A stretch of 64,000 nucleotides of DNA, from assembly GCA_963810905.1 (NCBI GenBank), contig CAWEPG010000015.1:310001-374000 (forward strand), read 5' to 3'. Positions 46,582 to 55,161 of this stretch are shown here, one piece after another; position 1 is the first letter of the stretch; each line of letters opens with the position of its first letter. The stretch comes from CAWBAT01 sp963810905 (GTDB taxonomy: Bacteria; Acidobacteriota; Terriglobia; Versatilivoradales; Versatilivoraceae). The position numbers were made by a program, and so were the translations under genes. The notes beneath the pieces were generated by a model, which did not search any database, had not been told where the DNA came from, and saw nothing but the letters and a program-made list of their open reading frames with translations.

Positions 46582-47235
46582 GTGCAGCCGAGTCATACGA
46601 AGATTATTCTTATCACCCTGGCGATGATCGTGGCCACGGCGTGCGCTTATTTCCTGATCGTCGTTATACCCAAAAGGGCCCTCAGTGAACAATACGAATT
46701 GGCTAAAAGTATCGGACGCGATATCGATCGGGCCATGCAGTTTACGCCGCAGATCTCCGTAAGAAACGAAATCGTTCTCAATAAGCAAGCCAATATTCTT
46801 GAATTGGCAACTAAAAGTCAGACTTTCCGGCACGAATTCGAGTGGAGGCAAACATGGCTTGGAAGCGAGAAGGTCATCCGAATCAAGGGTAACTTTGTCG
46901 CCAAAGCGGGCTATGATCTCAATCAGCTATTGTCCATTAACATCGAACCCCATCTGGTCACGGTAACTGTTCCTGAGCCCAAAATTCTATCCGTCGAGGC
47001 CGTGGATTATAAGATTGAAGGCGAAAGCGGCTGGTGGAATAGCATTTCCGATGCCGACCGGTCGACGACGCTCAAAGAATTTACATTGGATGCCAGAAAG
47101 GCAATGGAAGGATCAGATTTGCTCGCATCTGCCAAAAAGAACTTTGAAGACTCATTGAACAAGATCTTCTCAAACCGACTCGGGAACATTCGTGTGATTT
47201 ATAAGCCTGAGATCCGGCGGAATGAGCCGCACTAA
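46582..47235 (+). CDS. DUF4230 domain protein, membrane anchored
   Basis: A 217-residue protein starting at GTG 46582 after AGGGGAT. One N-terminal membrane helix (IILITLAMIVATACAYFLIVV, residues about 8-28) precedes a domain with FEWRQTWLGSEKVIRIKGN and AGYDLNQLLSINIE, LVTVTVPEPKILS, as in DUF4230. The C-terminal part is helical (TLKEFTLDARKAMEGSDLL). The function of this family is unknown. Confidence 0.78.
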   Translation: MQPSHTKIILITLAMIVATACAYFLIVVIPKRALSEQYELAKSIGRDIDRAMQFTPQISVRNEIVLNKQANILELATKSQTFRHEFEWRQTWLGSEKVIRIKGNFVAKAGYDLNQLLSINIEPHLVTVTVPEPKILSVEAVDYKIEGESGWWNSISDADRSTTLKEFTLDARKAMEGSDLLASAKKNFEDSLNKIFSNRLGNIRVIYKPEIRRNEPH

Positions 47236-47267
47236 TTACTCTGTTTCAGAAATTCGATGACGTTAAA

Positions 47268-47286
47268 GCCGGGTCGGTGACCCGGC
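47268..47286. repeat. Palindromic repeat GCCGGGTC-GGT-GACCCGGC
   Basis: An eight-base perfect stem with a three-base loop just after the DUF4230 gene. No T-run follows. It lies in a 300-base gap that also holds the larger hairpin at 47499-47529; otherwise the gap has no recognised gene. Confidence 0.6.
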
Positions 47287-47498
47287 CTACAATTTTGTGG
47301 GCTTGGGGCTTTCTCAAAGCCCCAACCTCACGCGGCGCTCCGGCGTCGTGGAACTCCGCCCTCCATATTGTGATGTCACTTTGGAGGGTCGAGTCCGCCA
47401 GAGGGCGGCCGAAACCGTGATCGCTTGTCTAGCCATTAATAAAATTACGGAAACCTCGATTGGAGAGGGGGTGGAACGCGCGTTCCAGCTTGGACGGC

Positions 47499-47529
47499 AG
47501 GAAAGGCGGGCAAGATGCCCGCCTTTCCT
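47499..47529. repeat. Large palindrome with GGCGGGCA-AGA-TGCCCGCC core
   Basis: A perfect 14-base stem (AGGAAAGGCGGGCA and its complement) with loop AGA, immediately before the stop of the minus-strand dehydrogenase gene at 47544. Its core recurs at 53787-53803. Lack of a T-tract argues against a standard terminator, although such a stem could still stop or protect transcripts. Confidence 0.7.
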
Positions 47530-47543
47530 GGGATGGCTGCCGT

Positions 47544-48588
47544 TTAATTCGTTGGTTTGAGAATTGCTTTGACATACTCACCGGAAAGCATGTTTTCAAA
47601 GCAGTCTTTCCACTCTTTCACCCCAGCGACGCGGCTGATGATGAGATCCAGATTGATCTGGCCAGTCGAGATCATGTCGATCACGCGCTCCCAAATGGGC
47701 CAGTTGTGGGAAAAACTACCCTGCACGGTGACGGCCTTCTGGACCATAGGATCCAGGCTGAATCCCATGGGCTGAGGTCCCCAGCCAACCTTGCAAATTT
47801 GTCCAGCCGGCCGAACGGCTTGCATCGCCATTTGAAAGGTTGGCGACACTCCAGCAGCATCGATGACGACATCGACTCCAAATCCGTCACCCAGATTCTT
47901 GATATATTCCAGCACCTTTCCCATCGAGAGCCGCATGGGCACCCAATTTCTTTGCGACGCCCAGCCGCTTCGCATCGACCGGCAATCCTGCCACAATCAG
48001 GTGTCCCGCACCGCATAATTTGGCCATCAAGGCACAGAGTAGTCCGATGGGACCTGGGCCGATGACCAGCACGTGATCTCCCGGTTTGATGTGAGCGTTA
48101 TTGCAAACGGCATTGTAAGCGACGCAGCAAGGCTCGGTGAGAGCCGCTTTCTCAAAAGATAATTCCGCAGGAAGTCGGTGTAAGCATCTTTCCGGAACTT
48201 TGACGTAGTCCGTCATCGCGCCATTGACTCCATAACCGAAACCGAGTCGCGTCGGGTCTAGGTTATAGAGGCCCCTTCGTGTAAAGGGAGAATATTCATC
48301 AATAACAGCAGCCGTTTCACTCACGACCCTGTCGCCTTCTTTAAAATTTCGCACTCGGCTACCCGTTTGAGCGATCGTGCCGCAAAATTCGTGTCCTAAG
48401 ACAATTGGATAATTGACCTTCCAGCTATGGGTGCCATGCCACTGATGCAAATCACTCCCGCATACGCTGGCTGCACCGACCTTCAAGAGAACATCCTGCT
48501 CTCCAATCTCGGGGACAGAGACTTCCCTGAGTTCTACGCTTCCAGACGTGGCGGCATAATTGACTACCGCGGGCATTGTTTTAGACAT
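47544..48588 (-). CDS. Zinc-dependent alcohol/polyol dehydrogenase, MDR family (one frameshift)
   Basis: A medium-chain dehydrogenase of about 347 residues. AAGGAGA precedes ATG 48588. The N-terminal frame gives SVCGSDLHQWHGTHSW and GHEFCGTIAQTG (catalytic zinc ligands), EGDRVVSE, and the Rossmann motif VLVIGPGPIGLLCA. The C-terminal frame gives LEYIKNLGDGFGVDVVIDA, GSFSHNWPIWERVIDM, typical of sorbitol or threonine dehydrogenase relatives. The break is at CCC 47920-47922; with one base fewer, LDGKVLEYIKNL joins them. The structural zinc cysteines common in this family are not visible. It is two bases downstream of the decarboxylase gene, in one operon. Confidence 0.83.
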
Positions 48589-48590
48589 AC

Positions 48591-49301
48591 TTATTTCTCC
48601 TTTCCAACTGGCACATCGCCGAAACTATGAACGGAATCGCAAATCTTTCGAAGCGCTGCTTCAACATCTCCCGACGCTACCCGAAAGGCTTTGGCATCGA
48701 TCGCCAGAGGGGCACCGAGCACAACCAGAGGGGCACCATACTTGGGAGTCTCAATGGCCTGTTCTACGCTAAGACCTCCCACAGCTTGCACAGGCACCCG
48801 GACCGCTTTGACAATCTCTCGCAACTGATCCAAAGGACTCGGGAATGGCTTACCTTGCTCTTTCAAGAGGGTTCTTTGGTCATAGGCAATATGGTGGATC
48901 ACAAAATCACATCCCAGGTCTTCCAGAATTTTGGCGCCAGCCACCATATCTGGCATCCCCAGGTTGTCCCCCATAACTTTTACGCCGTAATCCTTGGCGG
49001 CACGCACGACCAATTGAACGGTCTCTCGATGCGCCTGGCCCATGACGACGACAAAATTGGCTCCGGCTTTGGCCATAAGTTCGGCTTCTAAATAGCCGCC
49101 ATCCATGGTCTTTAAGTCGGCCACAATAGGTGTTTTCGGGAACTCTGCCCTTAGAGCTCGAACCCCATTCATTCCTTCGGCGATGATCAACGGCGTCCCG
49201 GCTTCCAACCAGTCTACTCCAGCCCGCATCGCCATTCGGGCTGTCTCAAGGGCTTCCGGAATCGTTACCAGGTCCAGTGATATCTGTACGACAGGTTTCA
49301 T
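48591..49301 (-). CDS. 3-hexulose-6-phosphate synthase / 3-keto-L-gulonate-6-phosphate decarboxylase family
   Basis: A TIM-barrel protein of the OMP decarboxylase superfamily, 236 residues. Seen: VQISLDLVTIPEALETA, DWLEAGTPLIIAEGMNG, the metal/catalytic DLKTMDGGYLEAELMAKAG near residues 62-80, and QAVGGLSVEQA near the phosphate site. The superfamily includes hexulose-6-phosphate synthase (aldol fixation of formaldehyde) and the L-ascorbate pathway decarboxylase UlaD. No 6-phospho-3-hexuloisomerase is adjacent. Pairing with an MDR dehydrogenase favours sugar-acid catabolism, but this is only inference. Confidence 0.78.
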   Translation of the reverse strand: MKPVVQISLDLVTIPEALETARMAMRAGVDWLEAGTPLIIAEGMNGVRALRAEFPKTPIVADLKTMDGGYLEAELMAKAGANFVVVMGQAHRETVQLVVRAAKDYGVKVMGDNLGMPDMVAGAKILEDLGCDFVIHHIAYDQRTLLKEQGKPFPSPLDQLREIVKAVRVPVQAVGGLSVEQAIETPKYGAPLVVLGAPLAIDAKAFRVASGDVEAALRKICDSVHSFGDVPVGKEK

Positions 49302-49350
49302 ATCAGTGCATCCTTTATTAATAATCTAAAGAGTCGGACACTCAGCGGCG

Positions 49351-51324
49351 TTATTTCACACTACTGATTTCATGAACAGTTTCCACCAATGCCAATACAT
49401 TTTCAACGGGTGTTTCAGGCAGGATCCCATGACCCAGGTTGAAAATATGACCTGGCCGGTGCCCAACCTTCTCGAGGATGGCCCGCGCGCGTTGTTCGAT
49501 GGTCTTTGCATCCGACAATAATACCAACGGATCCAGGTTCCCCTGAATCCCTACATCATATCCTAACTTCGCCCAGGCTTCTGCCAAATCCACTCGCCAA
49601 TCCACGCCAATCACACTCCCACCTGCCTGTCTGACCAGCTCCAGATAGCCAGAGGTTCCCGTGGAGAAATTGATGACAGGAACCCCGGCCTTGATCCCGT
49701 CAATCACATGTTTGGTATGGGGGAGGACAAAATCCCGATAGTCTTCGGGGCTTAAGCAGCCTACCCAACTGTCAAAGAGTTGGACAGCCTGGGCGCCTGC
49801 GGCAATCTGGCCGTTCAAGTATTTCACGAGGCTCCTCGAAATTGACGCCATCATATCGTTCCAGGCGCCGGGATCCCGGTACATCAAAGACTTGGTATGA
49901 CGGTAGCTCTTAGAGGCTCCTCCTTCGACGATGTAAGACGCTAAAGTAAAAGGAGCGCCGGCGAAACCGATCAATGGGATATCGGACCTCAGACCGGCTC
50001 GGGCCTTCCGAATCGCCTCAAAAACAAAGGAAAGCGACTCTTCGGGTTCTACTTCACGCAGCCGATTCACGTCACTGTGGCCACGGATAATCCCGTCAAT
50101 TACCGGCCCGTCTCCCTTCTCAAATCGCAGTCCTAAACCCATGGGTTCCACAATCAGTAGGATGTCGGCAAAGATGATGGCGGCATCAACTCCAAGACGA
50201 TGAGCAGCTGTGACCGTGACTTCGGCCGCCAGGTCAGAATTCTTACAGAGTTCAAGAAATGAATTCCTGGCTCGAATCTCTCGATATTCTGCCATGTAGC
50301 GTCCGGCCTGACGCATGAGCCAGATGGGCGTATAATCGGTCGAAAGCCGCCGGCAGGCCCGCATGAAAACACTCGATTCCAATCGATCCGGCAAAGAAGA
50401 AGGCGTCTGTTGTTTGAATTGAACCGAGGCTAGCGATGGAGTTTCATTTCCGGATGCTAAGCTTGCATTCTTCTTCTGAAGCTTTTCGCGCGCCGCTGCG
50501 GCGATCTCGGCAACAAGTTGTGCCATTCTGGGTTCCCGGGGCTCGACATCGACATCAACGCCTTGGTTGTGTAACGACTGACTGCAAAGCGGACCAATAG
50601 ATCCCACGACAACTGCCGACATGGCCTTTCTCAGCTGCGCCGACAATGATTTCTGCTCCGCAACTTGAAAAAGATGTGATACCTGCATGGAATTGGTAAA
50701 CAATGCCACTTCGCATTGACCATCGATCAGGGTCCGAACTGCCTCTTCCAAAGGCTTGGTGTCCGGGGGAAGTGTCCAGCGGTAGACAGGGACCTGAAGA
50801 ACATTTGCTCCACGGTTTTTCAATTCATCCAGTAATTCAGAATTCGGCACTCCTGACTCCTGGACGGCCACAGTTATGCCTTGGAGCGGCGGAATTCGAT
50901 CGCTGTTGTCCAGGATTTCCAGGATCTCACGCCACGTTCCCGGATCCGGAACAGCAATGGTCACGGGAACTCCCAAGCCTCGTAAAGCCTCGACCGATTT
51001 GGGCCCTCGTGCCACTACCGTGATTCGTCCGAGCTCCCGAAGGATCTGCTCTTTCGGGAAACGAGTTTCGAGCACTTCGAAAAGGCTCTGCGCCCCTACT
51101 CCAGTCAAAAACAGAACGACCGCGATATTGTGGCGAAGTAGTTTCTCTCCAAATTCCAGTGCGGAAACGTTTTGCGATAGAGGAGCCTCCGCCATGGAGG
51201 GAGCAAGTAACGGAACGCCACCTTGCTTGAGGATGAGCTGTTCCATCTCCTTGGCGCGGCGTCCTTCAAAAACCGCCACACGCAGCCCTGCCAATCCTTT
51301 TTCAATGTTGGCTGTACTTGTCAC
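49351..51324 (-). CDS. hemDE: Fused uroporphyrinogen-III synthase / uroporphyrinogen decarboxylase
   Basis: A 657-residue fusion of two consecutive haem-pathway enzymes. Residues 1 to about 280 are HemD-like: LRVAVFEGRRAKEMEQLI, FLTGVGAQSLFEVLE, VPVYRWTLPPDTKPLEEAV, ALFTNSMQVSHLFQVAE, VVVGSIGPLCSQSLHNQG. A low-complexity linker (about 281-318) follows. From about 320 the HemE domain is full length: DYTPIWLMRQAGRYMAEYR, IIFADILLIVEPMGLGLRFE, QLFDSWVGCLSPEDY, INFSTGTSGYL, GIQGNLDPLVLL and FNLGHGILPETP. One uninterrupted frame crosses the joint, so the fusion is not an artefact of a frameshift. GTG 51324 has GAGGGGG upstream. HemD closes hydroxymethylbilane to uroporphyrinogen III and HemE then decarboxylates it to coproporphyrinogen III. 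Confidence 0.9.
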   Translation of the reverse strand: MTSTANIEKGLAGLRVAVFEGRRAKEMEQLILKQGGVPLLAPSMAEAPLSQNVSALEFGEKLLRHNIAVVLFLTGVGAQSLFEVLETRFPKEQILRELGRITVVARGPKSVEALRGLGVPVTIAVPDPGTWREILEILDNSDRIPPLQGITVAVQESGVPNSELLDELKNRGANVLQVPVYRWTLPPDTKPLEEAVRTLIDGQCEVALFTNSMQVSHLFQVAEQKSLSAQLRKAMSAVVVGSIGPLCSQSLHNQGVDVDVEPREPRMAQLVAEIAAAAREKLQKKNASLASGNETPSLASVQFKQQTPSSLPDRLESSVFMRACRRLSTDYTPIWLMRQAGRYMAEYREIRARNSFLELCKNSDLAAEVTVTAAHRLGVDAAIIFADILLIVEPMGLGLRFEKGDGPVIDGIIRGHSDVNRLREVEPEESLSFVFEAIRKARAGLRSDIPLIGFAGAPFTLASYIVEGGASKSYRHTKSLMYRDPGAWNDMMASISRSLVKYLNGQIAAGAQAVQLFDSWVGCLSPEDYRDFVLPHTKHVIDGIKAGVPVINFSTGTSGYLELVRQAGGSVIGVDWRVDLAEAWAKLGYDVGIQGNLDPLVLLSDAKTIEQRARAILEKVGHRPGHIFNLGHGILPETPVENVLALVETVHEISSVK

Positions 51325-51508
51325 TCTAAGGCCCCCTCTAGCCCCTATTTAAATCATCGACTGTCTGCAAATCATGCCAGCAAGGCTTTCATGCCGTTCA
51401 ATCAAAAACGGTTTCCTCACTCGTAATCAATCACAATAGCAAAAGGGTTTCGCACGGTGCAACTGATGTTTGTGGTTTGTTACTCCGATTCGTGAATACT
51501 ATAACGAA

Positions 51509-51550
51509 TCCCCTTTTCAAGGGGGTACTGCACCAGCAGCGGGGGATGTC
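51509..51550. repeat. Dispersed repeat, copy 1 (CCCCTTTT..AAGGGGG..GCGGGGGATGT)
   Basis: A short palindromic head (CCCCTTTTCAAGGGGG) followed by a GCAGCGGGGGATGT tail. The same plan recurs at 51593-51640 and 53054-53101. This copy lies in the 470-base gap between the divergent hemDE and DUF1080 genes, where no gene is seen. Confidence 0.6.
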
Positions 51551-51592
51551 TTAACACTACGGTTTCTTAGGAATGAGTTCTAACGCAGAGTC

Positions 51593-51640
51593 GAATCCCC
51601 CTTTCATGAGGGCGCTTTGCCAGCAGCTTGGGATATCCTG
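51593..51640. repeat. Dispersed repeat, copy 2 (degenerate)
   Basis: CCCCCTTTCATGAGGGCGC, then CAGCAGCTTGGGATATCCTG: a decayed version of the element at 51509, 40 bases further on and in the same orientation. Both copies are preceded by CGAATCCCC. Confidence 0.5.
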
Positions 51641-51795
51641 ACTCTGTAGGCGACTTTCCTTTTGATGCTTGCTTTGCCCCCGCACACACACATTTTTCCT
51701 GGTTCGACCAACTGTTTCAAAATATCATGGTGATCCGGTTACCCTTTGCTACAATGCCTCACGAAAGCCAAAGTCACCGAGCAAGGAGATCTACT

Positions 51796-53112
51796 ATGAA
51801 GGGTGTCATGAAATCTGCCATTTTCCTCATGCTTCTTACATTGATGTCACGCCAAATTGTGCACGCCCAATCCAAACCGAACACATTGACCCAGCAGGAA
51901 ATTTCCGACGGGTGGATTCTGTTGTTCGATGGTGATACCAATTTCGGTTGGGAAAGTCATGGAGGCGCAGATTGGAAAATCGCTGACGGGATCATCTCCG
52001 TCTCTTCTGGAGAGAATGGCTGGCTCGGCACGACTTCTCAATTCGCAGATTACATCCTGAAAGTGGATTACCGCACCGGAGCCGATGGGAATAGCGGCAT
52101 TTTTCTTCGCTCAGCCAGTGAAGGCGAGCCTGCCAAGACCGGATACGAACTGCAGATTTGTGACACACACAAGGATTACGTCACCGGGAGTCTGGTCAAC
52201 TATCACAAAGCTCAAAAGAAAGTGAGCTTTGCTCCTGACCAGTGGCACAGTTATGAGATTCGCACCGCAGGAGATCAATTCTTGATCAAGCTGGATGGGA
52301 AAACGCTCTTGAAAGTCCGTGATCAGAGCCATGCTGTGGGTCAGATCGGATTACAGTACAACAAAGGCAAAAAAGTTGAATTTCGGAATATCAAATTGAA
52401 GCCATTGGGGATCAAGCCAATCTTTAATGGCAAAGATCTCAGTGGCTGGCAGAAGGTGAATAGCCCCGACAAGAAGACCGTTCCCGTGTGGTCCGTTCGG
52501 AAGAAAACAATCCATGTAGAAGGAGGTCCAGGCCAGCTTGAAGTTGCGGGCCCCTACGGAGATTTTGTTTTGCAGTTGGAAATCCGAACAAATCCAAAAG
52601 ACGCCAACCACCATCCCAATAGCGGTGTTTTTTTCAGGGGAGACAAGAACGTCTTTTGGACGGGATATGAGTCACAAATTCGGAACGAATTCAAAAACCA
52701 GGATCGGACACAGCCGGTTGATTTCGGGACGGGCGGGATTTATCATTTCCAACCCACCCGTCGAGTAATCCCCAATGACGGAGAGTACTTTTCAAAAACG
52801 ATTGTTGCCTCGGGCCGGCACATGGCTGTCTGGGTTAATGGAATCCAGGTCAGCGATTACACGGATTCGCGCCCGCCAGGACCGGATATTCATACCCAGT
52901 CCCGACCTGGGGCTGGGACAATCAGTCTCCAGGCTCACGATCCCACAACCAACCTTGATTTCAAGAATCTAAAGATAGTCCTCATTGCCGAAGCGGTAAG
53001 AGCTTGTCCAGCGATGAAGACATGCAAACGACGCATACCATCGCCTCTCGCCAAGTCCCCCTTAGAAGGGGGAAGTAGCCGCAGGCTGCGGGGGATGTCC
53101 TGGCTGCAATGA
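51796..53112 (+). CDS. Secreted protein with two DUF1080 (3-keto-disaccharide hydrolase) domains
   Basis: AAGGAG precedes ATG 51796. A signal peptide (KSAIFLMLLTLMSRQIVHAQ) is followed by two jelly-roll DUF1080 domains. The first, residues about 35-205, has WILLFDGDTNFGWESHG, WKIADGIISVSSGENGWLGT, NSGIFLRSASEGEPAKTGYE and FRNIKLKPLG. The second, about 208-395, has IFNGKDLSGWQKVNS, PNSGVFFRGDKNVFWTGYE and LDFKNLKIV. The fold is that of concanavalin-like glycan enzymes and the family acts on 3-keto-sugars. The last 35 or so residues (SPLAKSPLEGGSSRRLRGMS) are translation of an intergenic repeat, so the natural stop was probably earlier. Confidence 0.86.
   Translation: MKGVMKSAIFLMLLTLMSRQIVHAQSKPNTLTQQEISDGWILLFDGDTNFGWESHGGADWKIADGIISVSSGENGWLGTTSQFADYILKVDYRTGADGNSGIFLRSASEGEPAKTGYELQICDTHKDYVTGSLVNYHKAQKKVSFAPDQWHSYEIRTAGDQFLIKLDGKTLLKVRDQSHAVGQIGLQYNKGKKVEFRNIKLKPLGIKPIFNGKDLSGWQKVNSPDKKTVPVWSVRKKTIHVEGGPGQLEVAGPYGDFVLQLEIRTNPKDANHHPNSGVFFRGDKNVFWTGYESQIRNEFKNQDRTQPVDFGTGGIYHFQPTRRVIPNDGEYFSKTIVASGRHMAVWVNGIQVSDYTDSRPPGPDIHTQSRPGAGTISLQAHDPTTNLDFKNLKIVLIAEAVRACPAMKTCKRRIPSPLAKSPLEGGSSRRLRGMSWLQ
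53054..53101. repeat. Dispersed repeat, copy 3, overlapping the end of the DUF1080 gene
   Basis: CCCCCTTAGAAGGGGG, then GCCGCAGGCTGCGGGGGATGT. It is the best-preserved copy of the 51509 family. It is read in frame as the C-terminal tail of the DUF1080 protein. Confidence 0.65.
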
Positions 53113-53199
53113 CATCATGTTCCTCACGGCCGCAGACCTTGGTCAGGCTCTGGCTTGGCCACAAATGAATCGATAAGTCTGGACCTGAACCTACAGGTC

Positions 53200-53264
53200 G
53201 CTCCTCTGGAGCTCTCAATACCGATGGCTCCTGCTTGCTATAAACCGGAGGCTCCTACGGAGCC
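53200..53264. repeat. Paired hairpins GCTCC-TCT-GGAGC and GGCTCC-TAC-GGAGCC
   Basis: Two short perfect palindromes (53200-53212 and 53250-53264) separated by CCTGCTTGCTATAAACC. Both have a CTCC..GGAG core and look like units of a dispersed palindromic repeat. The surrounding gap 53113-53348 has no recognised gene. Confidence 0.5.
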
Positions 53265-53348
53265 AGCACATAGCGCAGAGTTGATCTTTGACTCTGCGGC
53301 TTTTCCTAAAATGAGAAGATAAACCGCAGGCCTAGCCTGCAGCCGAAA

Positions 53349-53765
53349 TTAGAGGGTTCGAAAGGCCTGGCCTTTTTCTACCAATTGCTTCAAAGAACAA
53401 GCTGAGAGAAATTCCTTCGGCTCCCCAACTCTAACCAAGAAGTCAATTAGAGCGTTACGCAGATCCCCCTGGTGGCGTGGCTCGTCTTCTAAGTCCTCCA
53501 ATACGATGCTTTCGACAAGTCTTCCTTTCTTTACAACTGAAGCCTTTAATAAACGGCCTTCGCTATCGTAAATTGCCCATTCGCTGTTTAAGATGTCAAT
53601 GGGTTCGATGTATGCTTCCGCATTCTTGATTGACCCAAAAATGCACAAATCACCGCCGTTATCTGCAATAATTGGTGGTTTCACCAAAATAGGTCTCAAA
53701 AAGATTTGTCGGTACTCTTGAATTCCTAAGGACGATCCCAACCAATTGCCTGACCGGTCATCCAT
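53349..53765 (-). CDS. Hypothetical protein, soluble
   Basis: A 138-residue acidic frame. Segments: LGIQEYRQIFLRPILVKPP, NGGDLCIFGSIKNAEAYIE, NSEWAIYDSEGRLLKASVV, and LIDFLVRVGEPKEFLSACS. Three internal aromatic and acidic strands suggest a small alpha/beta protein. The pattern EP-D---E--I-D--G--L (EPIDILNSEWAIYDSEGRLL) is shared by small hypothetical proteins sometimes found near toxins as immunity proteins, but no toxin lies here. No function assigned. Confidence 0.5.
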   Translation of the reverse strand: MDDRSGNWLGSSLGIQEYRQIFLRPILVKPPIIADNGGDLCIFGSIKNAEAYIEPIDILNSEWAIYDSEGRLLKASVVKKGRLVESIVLEDLEDEPRHQGDLRNALIDFLVRVGEPKEFLSACSLKQLVEKGQAFRTL

Positions 53766-53786
53766 TTCAAGTTGCAGCCAATCACT

Positions 53787-53803
53787 GCGGGCAAGCTGCC
53801 CGC
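53787..53803. repeat. Palindrome GCGGGCA-AGC-TGCCCGC
   Basis: A seven-base stem with a three-base loop between two minus-strand genes. It is a second copy of the core of the palindrome at 47499-47529. Confidence 0.6.
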
Positions 53804-53818
53804 GCTCCCAGGATGGTA

Positions 53819-54998
53819 TTACAGTTTCTTGTAGGTAATGCCCGGCTTAACCATTTCGGCTGTGGCGACCCCCAAAATCGCAGTGGCCGCTCCATTGACA
53901 AATATCCCATAGGATTGCGCATGGACAGGATTGGAGAGTAATTCCCAGAACTTGTCTGCCGATTGCGGGATGCTCTCATCCGGTTTCTTGGGCGGGTTGG
54001 AATAATACCAGCTCAGCAACATGACAACTCCTGGACTTCCCAACCGGTCGGGGCCTTCTCCCCAGATCCCGTTTTCCCCTTGCACGCGCATGAGTTGCCG
54101 CACCGTGTTTTCCAAATCGATAGGCAACTGCTTATTAAAGGCGGAATCATCCAATAAATAGAAGGCCGCCTGTATGGCTTCCACACAGTATGCGACACTC
54201 ACGTAACTGACCTCCTCTAGCTCCTTGCCGTCGAGGATATCGGGAAACCCTCCATTCGCGTGACGATTCTTAAGAAGCCAGCCCACGGAATTCATGGCAA
54301 TCTCGCGATATTGCTTGTTTCGGGTCACCCCATAGAGCTCGGCAAAGAAGAAAGCGGCGGCAGCCGTTGATCGAGTCGAGGGAAGGAGTGAAGCTGTGCC
54401 GTTAATGACGCCACTTCCCCAAGCCCCTTTTTGCTCTCCCACTGGTGACGCCCCAGCCTGCGACAGCCGGCCTCTTCGAAGCAGATTCGGCCGGGCTCCC
54501 TTCTAGTAGGAAACGTGCCAATCGCTCCATGGCCTGCACATATTCCTTCTTGCGACTCCCTTCGGCAGCCGCAAAAGCTCTTCCTAAAGCCGCTGCGGCC
54601 ATGCAATTTTCGGTGAGCTCGATATCTCCATTAGACTCCGCCCAGTAACCACCTTCCCCGCCCTGCGAAGTTTGTGTTCGCCGCTGTTGTCCAACTAAAG
54701 CTTCCCCCCACAGCAGGGCTTCTTCAATGTACTTTGACCCCTCTTTTGTCATCTCGCCGGTTGCGATCAAAGTCCGGCCCAATCCTGCTTGTGCCGCGAG
54801 GCGCTCCATTCCTCGGGCTCCGATCTTCGCCACGGGTAGCGCGGAGAGTTTGGCATCCACCGCCCATCTGGAAATATCTTGCAAATACTGGGTTAACTGC
54901 TTCTTGATGGCTCCGTCAAAGAGCTTTCCACTCTGAAATGCCGATGGGATCAGCAGCAAAACACCGATCAAAAGATTGAGAGACCAGGTCTTTCTCAT
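53819..54998 (-). CDS. Secreted alpha/alpha-toroid-like protein (one frameshift), function unknown
   Basis: A signal peptide (LNLLIGVLLLIPSAFQSG) starts the first frame, followed by helical repeats (LARFLLEGSPAESASK, CMAAAALGRAFAAAEGS). The second frame continues with GAWGSGVINGTASL, AAAFFFAELYGVTRNKQYR, SVGWLLKNRHANGGFPDIL, QLMRVQGENGIWGEGPDR. Repeated helix pairs with Gly-Gly-Phe or Gly-Ile-Trp at turns resemble alpha/alpha-barrel proteins (glycan lyases, terpene cyclases). Removing one base of CCC 54438-54440 joins SGEQKGAWGSGVI, giving about 392 residues. The enzymatic role is not known. Confidence 0.6.
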
Positions 54999-55101
54999 AT
55001 GAAATCAAGCGTATTCTAGTTTCTTGAACTACCTTAAAAGCAGAGTGGTCCGAAAGCCTGTTCAATCCTGCGGCTCACGGACGCGATGAAGGAGAAGGAC
55101 G

Positions 55102-55130
55102 AAAAAAAAGCCTGGCGATTAAACCAGGCT
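55102..55130 (-). terminator. Rho-independent terminator of the STAS gene
   Basis: On the minus strand AGCCTGG, loop TTTAATCG, CCAGGCT, directly followed by a run of eight T. The seven-base stem plus T-run is a classic intrinsic terminator, 32 bases after the stop of the STAS gene. Confidence 0.85.
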
Positions 55131-55161
55131 CAAAATCTAAGTTAAAGTTTGACTCAGGAAT

